Of a stretch of 64,000 nt of DNA, positions 37,750-48,483 are shown piece by piece. How positions within the stretch are numbered: position 1 is the first letter of the stretch; each line of letters starts with the position of its first letter. The DNA lies in NCBI GenBank assembly GCA_030704615.1, contig CM060734.1:55012042-55076041 (forward strand), read 5' to 3'. Source of the stretch: Takakia lepidozioides (taxonomy: Eukaryota > Streptophyta > Takakiopsida > Takakiales > Takakiaceae). The notes under the pieces are model-generated. The model was not told where the DNA came from, made no database searches, and saw nothing but the letters and a program-made list of their open reading frames with translations. Made by a program: the position numbers and the translations under genes.

Positions 37750-38700
37750 ATGCAGACCAAAGGAAAGCAATTACTTTACACAGGCTGTATCAAGCAATCA
37801 ATCGAATTGCCAGAGACAGGAAACACAGACCTGAACAGCAAGGTGACCAGTTATAATGTGAAGCCGGAAGGGCGAGAAACAGTCATGGACTTTGATGATT
37901 CTATGCCAGTAATCCAATTGAGAATTGGAAGCACAGAACTAACTGATGTACTGATAGATGGAGGTTCTGGAGTAAATATCATGACAGACCAATTAAGGAA
38001 GAAGCTTGGTCTAAGTAACATGAAACCAGCCCCATTTACAGTAACAATGGCAGATCAAAGAAGTGTACAGCCATTGGGATTAATAAGAGGAGAGTTAAGA
38101 TACAGATACAGAAGATGATCTTTATGATCACAGTAACTGTGTTGAAGATGGATGAAGTCATGGAGGCTTACTCCTTATTATTGGGACGTCCGTGGCTGAA
38201 ACAGGCCAGGGTATTCCATGACTGGAATTCTCAGTTACTAACCGTGCATAATGGGATACACGAGATACAAATTACCACAAAGAAATCTAGTAGATTACCT
38301 GCTACAAGAAGACCTCGAGGAGTCAGAGAGTATGACTGGAAAGGAGGACTGGATGAGGAGCAGGAAGCTACCCTATTTGCTGCACACCCAGAGTGGAGCA
38401 GGTTGCAGAGATGCGGCTGGAAAGCCTAAGTTGTTTAAGAGGTATCTGCTGTGGTGTAGTGACAGCAACACCAACTGAAGAGGAAACCAGCATTTACCCA
38501 TCACATTTCTATGAAGAAAGAGAAGGAGAAATGGAAATCCTAGAGAACCAGCCACTGTGAGCTTACAGGATGAAGTGGTGACTGGTTGGACAATCACAGC
38601 TGATGAGCAGGTGAGGGAAGTGAATGTGGGAACTAAAGAGGAACCGAGGATGGTGAAAGTAGGAGCTGATTTGGAGCCGGAATTCTTGAAGAAGCTAAAA
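37750..38700 (+). pseudogene. Element A aspartic protease region
   Basis: The motif VLIDGGSGVNIMTDQLRKKL holds the protease Asp in a D-G-G-S context. That variant is common in plant gypsy elements, where the classic form is D-S/T-G. It is followed by LLGRPWLKQARVFHDWNSQL, the conserved flap and C-terminal region (ILGRPWL). The enzyme would cut the Gag-Pol polyprotein. A small insertion at about 38095 relative to element B shifts the frame, and more shifts occur near 38400-38560. Confidence 0.8.
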
Positions 38701-38702
38701 GC

Positions 38703-40200
38703 TTGTTCATCAAATACAGAGATGTATTTGCTTGGAGCTATGAGGATCTAAAAGGGATACCACCTGAAGTCTGTCAGCATAAGATTGAACTGGAACCAGG
38801 GTCAGTACCAATCAAGCAGGCGAGGTACAGAATGAATCCCAACTACGCACAGAAGGTTGGAGAAGAGATAAAGAAGTTGGCTGAGGCTAAGTTTATATAC
38901 CCAATAGAGTATACAACTTGGTTGTCACCCATTGTTATAGTTCCCAAGAAGAATGGTAAACTAAGAGTATGTGTGAACTACAAGAAGCTGAATGCTTGTA
39001 CGAAGAAAGATCCTTTCCCTTTGCCATTCACAGAAGCAGTATTAGACACTGTGGCAGGCCATGAGATGTACTCATTCATGGATGGCTTCAGTGGTTATAA
39101 TCAAGTGCAAGTGGCAGAAGAAGACCAAGGAAAACAGCTTTCATCACAGACTGGGGGCTTATGCATACAAAGTCATGCCCTTTGGACTTTGTAATGCACC
39201 AGCGACCTTTCAGAGAGTGATAAGTGAATCTTTTCATGAGTATCTGGATGATTTCATGCAGGTGTTCTTGGATGATTTCGTGTACAGCTCTAAGAATGAG
39301 CACTTGCATAAATTGGAGTTATGTCTGGCCAGATGCAGGATGAGAGGTCTGGGCCTGAATCCAGAGAAGTGTACTTTCTGTGTGAACTCAGGGGTGCTTC
39401 TGGGACACATTGTGTGTAAGAAGGGACTTCTTGTGGATCCCAGGAAGACAGAGGCCATTAAAGCCTCTCCACCACCAGTGAATGTTAAGAGTCTAAGGAG
39501 ATTCCTTGGGCAAACCAGTTATTACAGAAGATTTGTCAAAAGGTATGCACAAATAGCAGCACCATTGAGCAAGCTACTGAAGAAAGATGCAGTGTTTGCC
39601 TGGACAGCTGAATGTCAACAGGCGTTTGAGGAACTTACACTGTCAGTAAACAACTACACCTGTGCTGATTAACCCTCACTGGCATGTAGTATTTCATGTT
39701 CACTGCGATGCATCAGGAGAAGCGTTGGGAGCGGTGTTAGCCCAGAATGTTACAGGAAATATAGATTCACCTGTGTACTATGCTAGCGGTTGATGAACAG
39801 TGCTGAAAGGAACTATAGCACAACGGAAAGAGAAGCATTGGCAAAAACCAAACCATTAAAAGCAAGAAGTTTATGTTCTATGTGGATCACCAGGCTCTGA
39901 TATACCTGGTAAACAAACCTCTGATAAGCGGAAGAATAGCAAGATGGTTGATAATCTTGCACGAGTTTGAGTTCGAGGTTGTTTACAAGCCTGGGAGACT
40001 GCATCTTGTGGCGGATCACTTGTCACGGTTATCAACAGGAGAACCAGCCACAGGAATAGATGATCAATTACCAGATGCGAGTCTATTTGCAGTGGAGGTG
40101 CAGGGAAGTGCAGATGACTGGTTAGATTGGCAGTGGCCAATCAGATACTACCTTGCTCATGGTCAGTGCCCACCTAGTTATGGTAAGGAGCAGAGGAAAG
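38703..40200 (+). pseudogene. Element A reverse transcriptase and RNase H
   Basis: RT motifs: RYRMNPNYAQKVGEEIKKL, WLSPIVIVPKKNGKLRVCVN, FMDGFSGYNQVQV (motif A Asp), MPFGLCNAPATFQR, and FLDDFVY (catalytic Asp pair) near 39269. Then LGHIVCKKGLLVDPRKTEAI and LRRFLGQTSYYRRFV, the usual connection. A deletion near 39130 shifts the frame relative to element B. RNase H follows with FYVDHQALIYLVNKP and VADHLSRL. Motif style, with no chromodomain later, resembles the non-chromoviral Tat/Athila branch (inference). Confidence 0.88.
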
Positions 40201-40228
40201 AATCGCTATCAAAGCTTTACCTTATACT

Positions 40229-41470
40229 ATGGTAGGAAGCAGAATGTATAAGCTAGGACCTGATGGAGTACTAAAACGATGCTTGTACCACCATGAAGTA
40301 AATAAAGTTTTGGAGGAAGTTCATAAAGGAGTGGCTGGAGGTCATTTTGGAGAAGAGACTACCAGTAGGAAGATACTACTCGCAGGTTACTGGTGGCCTA
40401 CTTTGTTCAAAGATGTACACGAGTATTGTCAGAGTTGTGATGAATGTCAGAGGCTAGGACCTTTGCAGATCTGGAAGGATGGCCTTGCATCCTACAATGC
40501 CTACGGAACCATTTCAGAAATGGGGACTAGACTTTGTTGGACCAATTAACCCACCAGCCAAGAATACACGAAACAGGTACATAATTACAGCCACTGATTA
40601 TACTACGAAGTGGGTGGAAGCTAAAGCTTTGAGGGACAACACAGCCAAGTCCACAGCAAGGTTCCTGTACGAGAACATACTTACACGATTTGGCTGTCCC
40701 TTAGAATTTATCAGTGATCAGGGAAGTCACTTCATGAATGAGACCATTGAGTTGTTGACTAAAGAGTTCATGATTGTGCATAGAAAGAGTACAACATATT
40801 ACCCACAGGGTAATGGGCAGGCAGAGGCTACCAACAAAATACTATGTACTATCTTGGCTAAGATAGTCAATGCAAACAGAACGGATTGGGATACAAAGCT
40901 GCTGACAGCTTTGTGGTCATACAGGACTTCATATAAAGTCACCACTAAGTATACACCATTCCAATTAGTTTATGGTATGGAAGCCTTACTTCCAGTGGAA
41001 TTCCTGTTACCTACCATGAGAACGGAGTGGGGAAAGAGAATGGAATTGCAAGATTCCATTAAGGTCAGGAAACATGAATTATACCATGTGGAAGAAGTAC
41101 GTGCTGATGCAGCTGATAATATGACCAGAATTCAGATGAAGAGAAGGAACAGTTTGATGAAGGCAAGTTAAAGACTTTTAAGACGGGGATTTGGTTCTAT
41201 GGTTGCAGAAGAAAGGAAAGATTAAAGCTTCTAAGCTTAAATCACCATGGAAAGGACCTTATGTCATACAAAAGATGTATGATAACAACACCGCCATGTT
41301 ACAAACCATTAACAAAAAATGCTGGGAAGAGTCAATGCCAATAAGTTTAAAGGGTACAGTGGTATCCATGACAAACCATTGCAGCATGATTTGCATGTTG
41401 AAACGCAAGAGCAGTCACGGGCTGCACCAGTGTTACGAACGGAGTATGGAGCACTTGTCGCTAGGCCAGC
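40229..41470 (+). CDS. Element A integrase
   Basis: An HHCC zinc domain (VHKGVAGGHFGEETT..YCQSCDEC, about 40310-40450) precedes the catalytic core: WGLDFVGPINPP (first Asp), FISDQGSHFMNET (second Asp) and YYPQGNGQAEATNK (Glu). Then comes the GMEALLPVEFLLPT segment and a C-terminal beta-barrel-like end, DLVLWLQKKGKIKASKLKSPWKGPYVI. No chromodomain is seen. The core is open from 40479 to 41171, where a stop interrupts it before the C-terminal part. The enzyme would insert the cDNA into host DNA. Confidence 0.88.
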
Positions 41471-42106
41471 ATATATGACCAGGGCGGGCAAAACAAGCGT
41501 GACACAGCCTATCACAGCCCATCAACGTGACACAGCCTATCAAGCCCATCAAGGCACAGCTATCACAGCCTATCACACGTGACACAGCCTATCACAGCGT
41601 CACAGTATGACACAGCCTGTCACAGCTCAACACAGCCTACTTTACACGATCCATAGAATCAGTGACAGGTGGACGCACAATAACTTCAGGAAAATGGCTG
41701 ACGGAAGAAGAAAGACGGAAACCAGTTTAAAAATAGACACGTGGAAGTCAGGGCGCGACACACAGCTGAGAAGGAAGTGCAAGAACAGGTGTCAAAAGAA
41801 AGAGGACAAGAACGGCCGTCAAAATGGATGAAAGGCGGGCCCATTAATGAATACGGAAAAAGGGGAACGGAAACGCGGCAAGTACAGAAAAGCGAAATTC
41901 TTGTCACATGTGTGATCCTAGTGGACTATCCAGCAGGGAAAGTCCACTAAAGAAAATGAAATCTAAAATCCAGTCACAGCGGTTACAGCCAATAGAAACC
42001 AGAGAAAGGATCAAGAAATGGAGGGAAATTAAGCGCAAGAGGCGGCGTCGTTCTGAGTAACGGGCGTCTCGACAGGACAGACCATCAATGCTATAGCTTG
42101 GAAACT
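41471..42106 (+). other. Element A spacer between integrase and ORF3, with CACAGCC repeats
   Basis: About 0.6 kb without a recognisable gene. Positions 41499-41640 are a low-complexity array of CACAGCC units separated by GTGA, TAT or CAT. From about 41790 the sequence matches the leader of unit C, starting near 63022 (shared segments GGTGTCA, GGCCGTCAAA, GGGCCCATTAATG, GTACAGAAAAGCGAAAT and GTAACGGGCGTCTCGAC). So the ORF3 leader follows an LTR directly in C and follows integrase in A. Confidence 0.7.
41499..41640 (+). repeat. CACAGCC-type short tandem repeats (internal copy)
   Basis: Degenerate tandem units built on CACAGCC, such as GTGACACAGCCTATCACAGC. The same low-complexity motif fills part of the LTRs at 45605-45800 and 62158-62375. 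Confidence 0.8.
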
Positions 42107-45100
42107 ATGGAGGAACTAACAGACTATACGCTCGCAATATTACTTACGCAGTGGCATAGACACGAAACAACAGAGCGGAGCTTTTCTCTTGAGCGATGCT
42201 TGCAAGCCCCGCAGGCTTACAAGAAATTACCCATAGCTTTTTGTGGCAACCATACGTTTATGCTTTGTGCACTACAGGCATTTCTGCAGTTGTTACAGCC
42301 AAAACATTTCTGTGAGTCTAAATGAAGAGAGTGAGAGGAATGGAGGAAATCAGGGTGAAGAGCACCACAATTCTGCAGAAACAAACGATTGCTACCCCAC
42401 AGGCGATACAGATACTGAAGGAGCTGAGATTGCAAGGATTGCAAAGCATAGATTGGACATTACACCATAGACAGTACATGTTACAATTTTTGCAGAACTT
42501 TGAGCCAAGGACAGGAACAACAACGGTGAAGGGAGTTGAATTAGATTACTCCCCTATACCTCCAGCAATTGTTTCGATTGCCAGCAGGTCAGGTGCATGT
42601 GGAGGACACAGGGCAAGACTGCAAATAGGGGACTTATTCCAAGAAGGGAGTTTCTTTAAAACTCAGGGTTATGCTTGTACCAAGGCTGTGTACCCAGGGC
42701 TAAAGGAGGTAGGCCAGGTATTGAACGTTCTGATTGCCATGAAACAGAACCAACAGTATTTGAGCAGATCCTTCACGGAGGAAATACTCAAAGCCTGAAA
42801 GGACAAGAGAGGTAGAATGGGCGGACATAATGTACAACGCACTGGTAGAGGAGATGAAAAGATTACAAGGTACTACCGCAAAGTCTCCTATCATAGTGTC
42901 TGGCCCAATCATTGCTCAAATAATTCTTGATTCTGGCATACTTGATGCGCAAGAAAGAAAGGAGATGGGAGTGTTTGAGCCAGAAACCACTGCAATGGAA
43001 GAGCAAGGCTCTTCACACAGTGAGGGTGGACTAGCAGGGCAACCCGAGACTAAGAGCAGAGAGAGGGGAAAGACTGTAGTGGCGGATCCACTGGCTTCAC
43101 GGATTCCGCATGATAATGTTTCCCAAGCTCATGTGCAGGAAGGGGCACAGCAGCACAGAGAAATGCTATTACTGGAAGCAGGACCTTCAGAGAGGGAAGA
43201 GGAAGTTACTTCAGTATCACAACCATCACAGCCAGCTGATCGGCTTGTCACAAGGTTACAAGTTGTCCATGCAGCTCAACCAGAAATAATTGATTTGGAA
43301 AGAGAAGGGTTAGATATTCCAACTACAGAACAGATAGTGGCAGAAATTGAGAAGGGGGACCTTCTCTATGAATATTCTGGTCTGGTCAAGGAGACAGAGA
43401 TTCCAGAGGTGCAACAGTTGCCCAAGGGAAATCCTGAGGTGCATATAATACACACACCTGTGTCGGAGGTACCACAGGCGGAAGGTCACTGTAGCACCGG
43501 TGATAGATGAAGTGGTTCAGGAAGAAAATCGGTGGGACAATGGCCACCTGTTGAGGTCGAACAGCAGCAACCTCACCATGATGACCCTCAACAGGCAATG
43601 CTGATGAGTTCCATAGGCAGGACACTTAATTTGTTGGGGACTTATGTCAAATCCCATGTTCCACCAATTGACAGCCTTGAGAGAGGAACTCAGGAAGGAG
43701 TTTGAGGCTCTAGCCACTGAGTGTGCAAGGTCGATGAAGAGGTCACTCAAGATGCAGCAGGACTTGGAAATACAGAAGCGGCTTTGCAATTGGCCAAGGA
43801 ACAATTGATTGAGGCAGGCCTCGCGCAAGACCAGTTGCACGAAGCACATAAGCAACAGCTATACCAAATGCAGGTGCAGCATGAAAGCAAGTGCAAGAAG
43901 TGAATGCACTACATACGTTGCAGACAGTGCATGACAGGATGGCATACAATGTGCTACATTCACAACTATGCTTGACCAATCTACAAAAGAAATAAACAGT
44001 CAAGCGGAAAAATGTACGAAGGCAGAAGAAGAGAATGTTGAGCAAATGAAACTCATTGTCGATATGAAGAATACAATCTGTCGCAATGAGGATACTTTCA
44101 AGCAATACAGGCAGGTTGAAGCTGATCAAGAGAAGCACATCGTGGAGTTGCAACAAACATCATGGCCAATAGAAATGAAATCGCGGTCAATAACAAGGCT
44201 TGGAAGGAAGCAATAATCTACTTGCTGCCTATGCGAATTTGGTTGAACCTCATGCGAAGCGCATGGAGGCTTTACAACAGCAGTTAGAATTGTACAAACT
44301 AAGAGAGGAGCAAACTCTCAGGGGAACCACAAGCAACTTGGTGGATAACAGCCTTATGCAGGTCTGGTTAGCACAAGGGCCAGTGGAGGGCAAAACACCA
44401 CGAAGCTCACCCAAAGCGAGATGAATGAGCTCAGACTGCAGTGCAGAACATTGCCACAACTACTATAGACAATGTCTATAGTAGGATAGCAGAGTTAAGG
44501 AGGATGTAGACGGACTGCAGACTCAAGTGGAGGACCTCACTTCAAACATCGACAAAAGAGTCTATATCCCTCAGGAACAGCTAATGGCTTCTTATTTACA
44601 AGCCAGAACTTTGGCTTTTCAGTCTTCACAGGAGGTGCAGGAGATGCCAATGATACAAGAGCCAGTACCACCAACACCACAACAAGTCACTGTACCAGTA
44701 GCTGAACCTGTTGTTACTACAACCACACCACAGCCACCACAGCCTGAGGTATGGGGCAATGCTGCTTTTAACCCACCTAAAACTCCAGCTGCAAGGGAGT
44801 ACAGTAGGGCTATGATTATGCCCTTCAACCAAATTCCCATCATGTTGGATTTGGCTTGGAAAGAATTTAGTCCTCCGCAGTCATTCGCACATTACTACCA
44901 AATCATGCGCATTTGGCTACCAGTGGCAACTAGGACTCACAGAAATTCGGCATTGATGATATTTTCTATAAGGGACATGTGGCATGGAAATACTTGCACG
45001 CTGCACAAGTAATTGGTACCCCACTCACCTGGACAGACAAGGAGCTCAGTGTCTACACCAATTTTGCTGTTCAGCGGTTACACCAAGTTGTAAAATATAA

Positions 45101-45449
45101 ACTTCCAGACATGGTAGGACAACATTGTATGCCCCAGAGGATTCCACAAAAAGTTTGAAAATTAAAACACCTGAGAGGCGATGAGGATTCTGATACAACT
45201 GTTTCTTCACCGAATTCTTTTGACATGGAGAAGACTATGCAATTCAGATGGCAGAGAAGAAGCGACGGGGGTCTCCTATGCTGAAAGGTTACCTCGATAT
45301 CAGCCTCCAGAGGGCCTCACTTATCCAGGTAGTGTTCAACATCTCCGTCAACCAGAGACAGACCTCGGGCTCGTACACACAGTCCGCCACGAAACTCTCA
45401 ACGTCAGAAAGGTGCTCACTCACAAAGGTTTGCTAATCGCAATCAGTAA
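42107..45449 (+). pseudogene. ORF3 of element A: large extra protein of unknown function
   Basis: I do not recognise a firm family. Read across many frameshifts, it spans about 1,100 codons. It starts MEELTDYTLAILLTQWH, continues with a helical N-terminal part (FLQNFEPRTG, then VKGVELDYSPIP), a long Glu/Pro-rich middle, a coiled-coil region (43.7-44.5 kb), a Pro-rich segment (PQPPQPEVWGNAAFNPPKTP) and PFNQIPIMLDLAWKEFSPPQ. It ends in an Arg/Ser-rich tail (SPSTRDRPRARTHSPPRNSQ) before TAA at 45447-45449. The VRG-x-(D/E)-(I/L)-x(2)-(S/T)P pattern faintly resembles the putative plant transposon domain of Athila-type proteins. The order helical domain, coiled coil, basic tail is Gag-like (inference). 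It sits where Athila elements carry an env-like ORF. Confidence 0.6.
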
Positions 45450-45466
45450 ACCGTGAGGACACGGCT

Positions 45467-45487
45467 TTTTGAGGGGGGAAGGGGTAA
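45467..45487 (+). promoter_or_regulatory. Polypurine tract of element A
   Basis: A purine-rich run, GAGGGGGGAAGGGG followed by TAA, ends just before the LTR start TGTTAGAGG. It would prime plus-strand synthesis. The equivalent in B is at 62014-62034. Confidence 0.75.
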
Positions 45488-46144
45488 TGTTAGAGGACTG
45501 TGGGACTTAGACACTTTACGGGATCTGTAGGGTACCCTTAATTTTTGCACAGACTGAGACCAACAGGAGCCTTAGGGGTGACAGCAGCGCACTGTAGAGG
45601 GGGTTACACAGCCGTCACAGCCAACACACACAGTCACAGCCACACAGAGCCCGTCACAGCCGTCACACACTACACCGTCACAACACAGCCACACAGCCAA
45701 CACAGCCCGTCACAGCCGACACAGCCACACAGCCAGTCACAGCCCGACACAGCCAAACACAGTCGCACAGCACAGTTTCACACAGCCAGTCACAACACAG
45801 CTGTCACGATCATAGGGAACGGAGAGCAGGACAGGGAACGACTGTGGGGAACAACACCTGCAAATGGAACATGTTAGTTCACGGACGACGGTTAGTGAGG
45901 GAAATGGTTAGAGCCGGGTAGGAAGATAAGGGAGAAGCAGATGATTCGAAGCACGTCTAGAGTACGGAAGCAAAGATGGAGAGCACGGTGAAGGAGGAGA
46001 GATGATTAGTAGATGCTTGTTATATGCAAAGCTAGCGTTAGAGACACAATGGCTTCGGCCTGATACTTGATAAATCATAATCTGATACTTATACGATACA
46101 ATCACACTGTGTAGAGAGATCTGAGTGAAGCTGTGGAATGAATG
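45488..46144 (+). repeat. LTR between A and B, first part (interrupted)
   Basis: It starts TGTTAGAGG and matches the complete LTR at 62035. It includes a CACAGCC repeat block (about 45605-45800) and runs to GAAGCTGTGGAATGAATG. It then stops abruptly; the rest of the LTR resumes at 57523. The minus-strand methyltransferase element lies in between. Confidence 0.85.
45605..45800 (+). repeat. CACAGCC short repeat block inside the A/B LTR
   Basis: Alternating CACAGCC, GTCACAGCC and ACACAGCC units, with different unit order and number from the block in the other LTR. It is a fast-changing minisatellite within the LTR. Confidence 0.8.
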
Positions 46145-46204
46145 TGTCGTGATCGATTCCAAACCACACCACACATATATGCACAATAAAGTAGTCTGCC
46201 ACAA

Positions 46205-46542
46205 TGATAAGAAAACTAGAAAAACACTGCTTATGAATCCATCGATATCACTCTTTAAAACAGAAGTCGAGCCAGGGGCACCCCAAGCTATGGGGACTCC
46301 ACCCCACAACAACCTACACTCCCATCATAAGCACACTCATCTAAACGCATGAAGGAGCTCGGTCGCGCAGGCTCAACTCGAGAAAGATGAGCTACGCGAC
46401 TGCCGCTCTCGTGAAGATAAGACGGGTCAGGTGTCAAACTAAACTTGACACCTGATTTAACACTTGACCTAAATCCAAGTGTTAAATACAAATAACTAGC
46501 TTTATTCTAGCTAGTTTCACACTGTGCTTATTTAACTTGACA
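46205..46542 (-). repeat. LTR of methyltransferase element, downstream copy
   Basis: 338 bp, almost identical to 57168-57522 and sharing terminal TG...CA. It contains three consecutive hairpins at 46428-46454, 46455-46487 and 46494-46516. The differences from its partner are a ~15-bp deletion near 46232 and a few substitutions, suggesting a fairly recent insertion. About 40 bp (CCAAACCACACCACACATAT to AGTAGTCTGCCACAA) occurs on both sides of this copy (46158-46204 and 46580-46620), so the true LTR edge may lie further out. Confidence 0.8.
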
Positions 46543-46764
46543 GCTGTTGTGCGCATACGTATCGCACACAACTACATCGTGTCCAAACCACACCACACAT
46601 ATATGAGTAGTCTGCCACAATCGCCCCCCTAGCTGGTGGATAGGTCCCTCTACCTCCAGATAGCTACAAGATGTAATAGCCACAGCCGTACTAAGTCCTC
46701 TATCACTGTCCTATGTACTCAAACTCTATAGACCAAGAGGCCGGGTACAAGAGTAGCCCCATCG

Positions 46765-47020
46765 TTAGTCGCCGTCTTGCAATCTGTGAACTTGAGCCAG
46801 GATCATGTTCAAGGTCTCCTGTAGCTGGGCCTTGCGTTTCTTGTTAGCCTTCCATGGTGTATCCACTCCCACTATCCAATGCAACTGTGGACATAACCAA
46901 TCCCCATCCGGAACCATCTCAAGAGGTGGAGTCAAGCATCCCATATGCCAACCTCTAGAGCATCGATCACACACCAGCATGGTGGCTGCCCCTTAGCAGA
47001 CCCACACAACATGCACCTCA
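46765..47020 (-). pseudogene. PHD finger at the C-terminus of the integrase
   Basis: Read across a frameshift near 46980, the integrase tail runs into CMLCGSAKG, then LVCDRCSRGWHMGCLTPPL and PDGDWLCPQ. This is the Cys4-His-Cys spacing of a PHD finger with the signature W two residues before the last Cys pair. The final Cys is missing in the main frame (Gln-Leu-His), but a TGC appears one base out of frame, as if one T had been inserted. After it comes a short basic, helical tail ending at 46765. PHD fingers bind histone H3 tails. In an integrase it would play the tethering role that a chromodomain plays in chromoviruses (inference). Confidence 0.8.
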
Positions 47021-48293
47021 AACCTGCAGATACCACTGCCAGGTTTGGGTCAATCCTGCCATCGACATTCGGAAGGTGACATGGCGCACAATTACGCACA
47101 TGGTCCTTCCAAGTTATGCCATCCCGACCCTCCAAGACCAAGACGCCTGAGGGCAAGACCTCTCGAACCCTCAAAATAACACGTCCTGCAGTCACATCCA
47201 GGGTCGTAGGAGCAGTCTGCTGCAGATAGACATAGTCGCCAGGGTTGAATCTCCGAACCCCAGGACGATAGCCCCCACCACGTATGGTAGCATACCTCAA
47301 CGTATCACGGTGTTGTGCAATGGCAAGGTTCTCGAAAGCCATGGGCATGACTCTCTTGAACAACTCTGCACGCTACTCACATGCACGTGCCCACACGTCC
47401 GGATCGTCAAGGTTAAGAACTGTAGCAGCTTCTCTGCGAATGGATGTAGGCAAATCCGGCTCTCGGCCAAAGAGAAGAAAGTATGGTGAGAAGGAGGCGA
47501 GTGATGCTTGCTTGCTGAACCTGTAGCCCATGGCTAACCAGGGTAACTGAAGGTCCCAATCTCCTAGGTGGTCCCTTCTGCAAGCCATACTTGCGCAAAC
47601 CCCTCTTTACTGTCTGAACAACTCTCTCTGCCAAGCCATCGGCCTCAGGATGATCCCGAGAAGAGGTGCGGTGGTCTATCAAGGCTTGTCACACAACGCC
47701 TGAAACTCCCCAAGAACTCTCTCCCTTGGTCCGTGAGTACCTCAGCTGGAGCACCGAATCGGCTAAGCACACAATCCAAGAATGCATACGCAGCTCCCTC
47801 ACTAGCCTTATCAGGCAATGGAACCAATTCATCCACTTGGAGAAGTGCTCCACCATCACCAACACGTACTTGTTGTGGCGCATGGTCAGTGGCAATGGCC
47901 CTGCAAAGTCAAGACTCCACCTGTAGCCCAATCCCATGATCGGAAGAGGGTGCAATTGTGGGAGTAGGGGCGTTGAATGAAGCACGCACCCTGTCACACA
48001 CCATGCACCTAGCCACAAATTGTTGCACCTCTGTGTGCATACCACGCCACCAGTACTGCCCCTGCAGTAGACTATGAGTGCGTCGCACCCCAAAATGCCC
48101 CAACTCCTCATGGGCATGGCGCACTAACCGTCCCGCTGTGTTGGGGAGGCACAATCCTCACTCGACCATCCTCCCACACTCGGAGCAGGTGTGTCCCCTC
48201 CCACTTGAACCTCTTGGCTCGTTGTAGGATCCGATCCCTCTCCTTGGTAGTCACAGTGGCTGCCGTGTCTCCAGTGCGGAGGTAGTCCAACAC
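47020..48293 (-). pseudogene. Integrase of methyltransferase element
   Basis: Zinc domain: VRHAHEELGHFGVRRTHSLL, then VARCMVCDRVRA (HHCC, about 48130-47990). Core: YRWSLDFAGPLP (first Asp), APAEVLTDQGREFLG (second Asp) and HPEADGLAERVVQTVKRGL (Glu). Then LPWLAMGYRFSKQASLASFSP, LLFGREPDLP, and a C-terminal GDYVYLQQ barrel-like region (about 47250). At least three frameshifts split the core, so it is inactive as read. The domain arrangement is that of a gypsy integrase with a long C-terminal extension leading to the PHD finger. Confidence 0.88.
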
Positions 48294-48483
48294 AACTGAA
48301 TCCTCATGTATATCTTTGCGCCACCTTGCTCATTGCTGGCCTCAGGGTCCTCAGACACTTGATCTACAGTCATCCCTGTTGCCGGTCCAACCTGGCCTTC
48401 CGCTGCCAAGATACACAAAATGCAGATGCATGCCATCCGGGCACCATCTCCTCGTCCGTCTCACCATGCCACCGAATCCAGTG

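Noticed and set aside
37960-37980. D-G-G-S protease motif of element A considered as a lost active site
   Set aside because: The DGGS context is common in plant gypsy proteases and is identical in element B, so it is probably the normal form.
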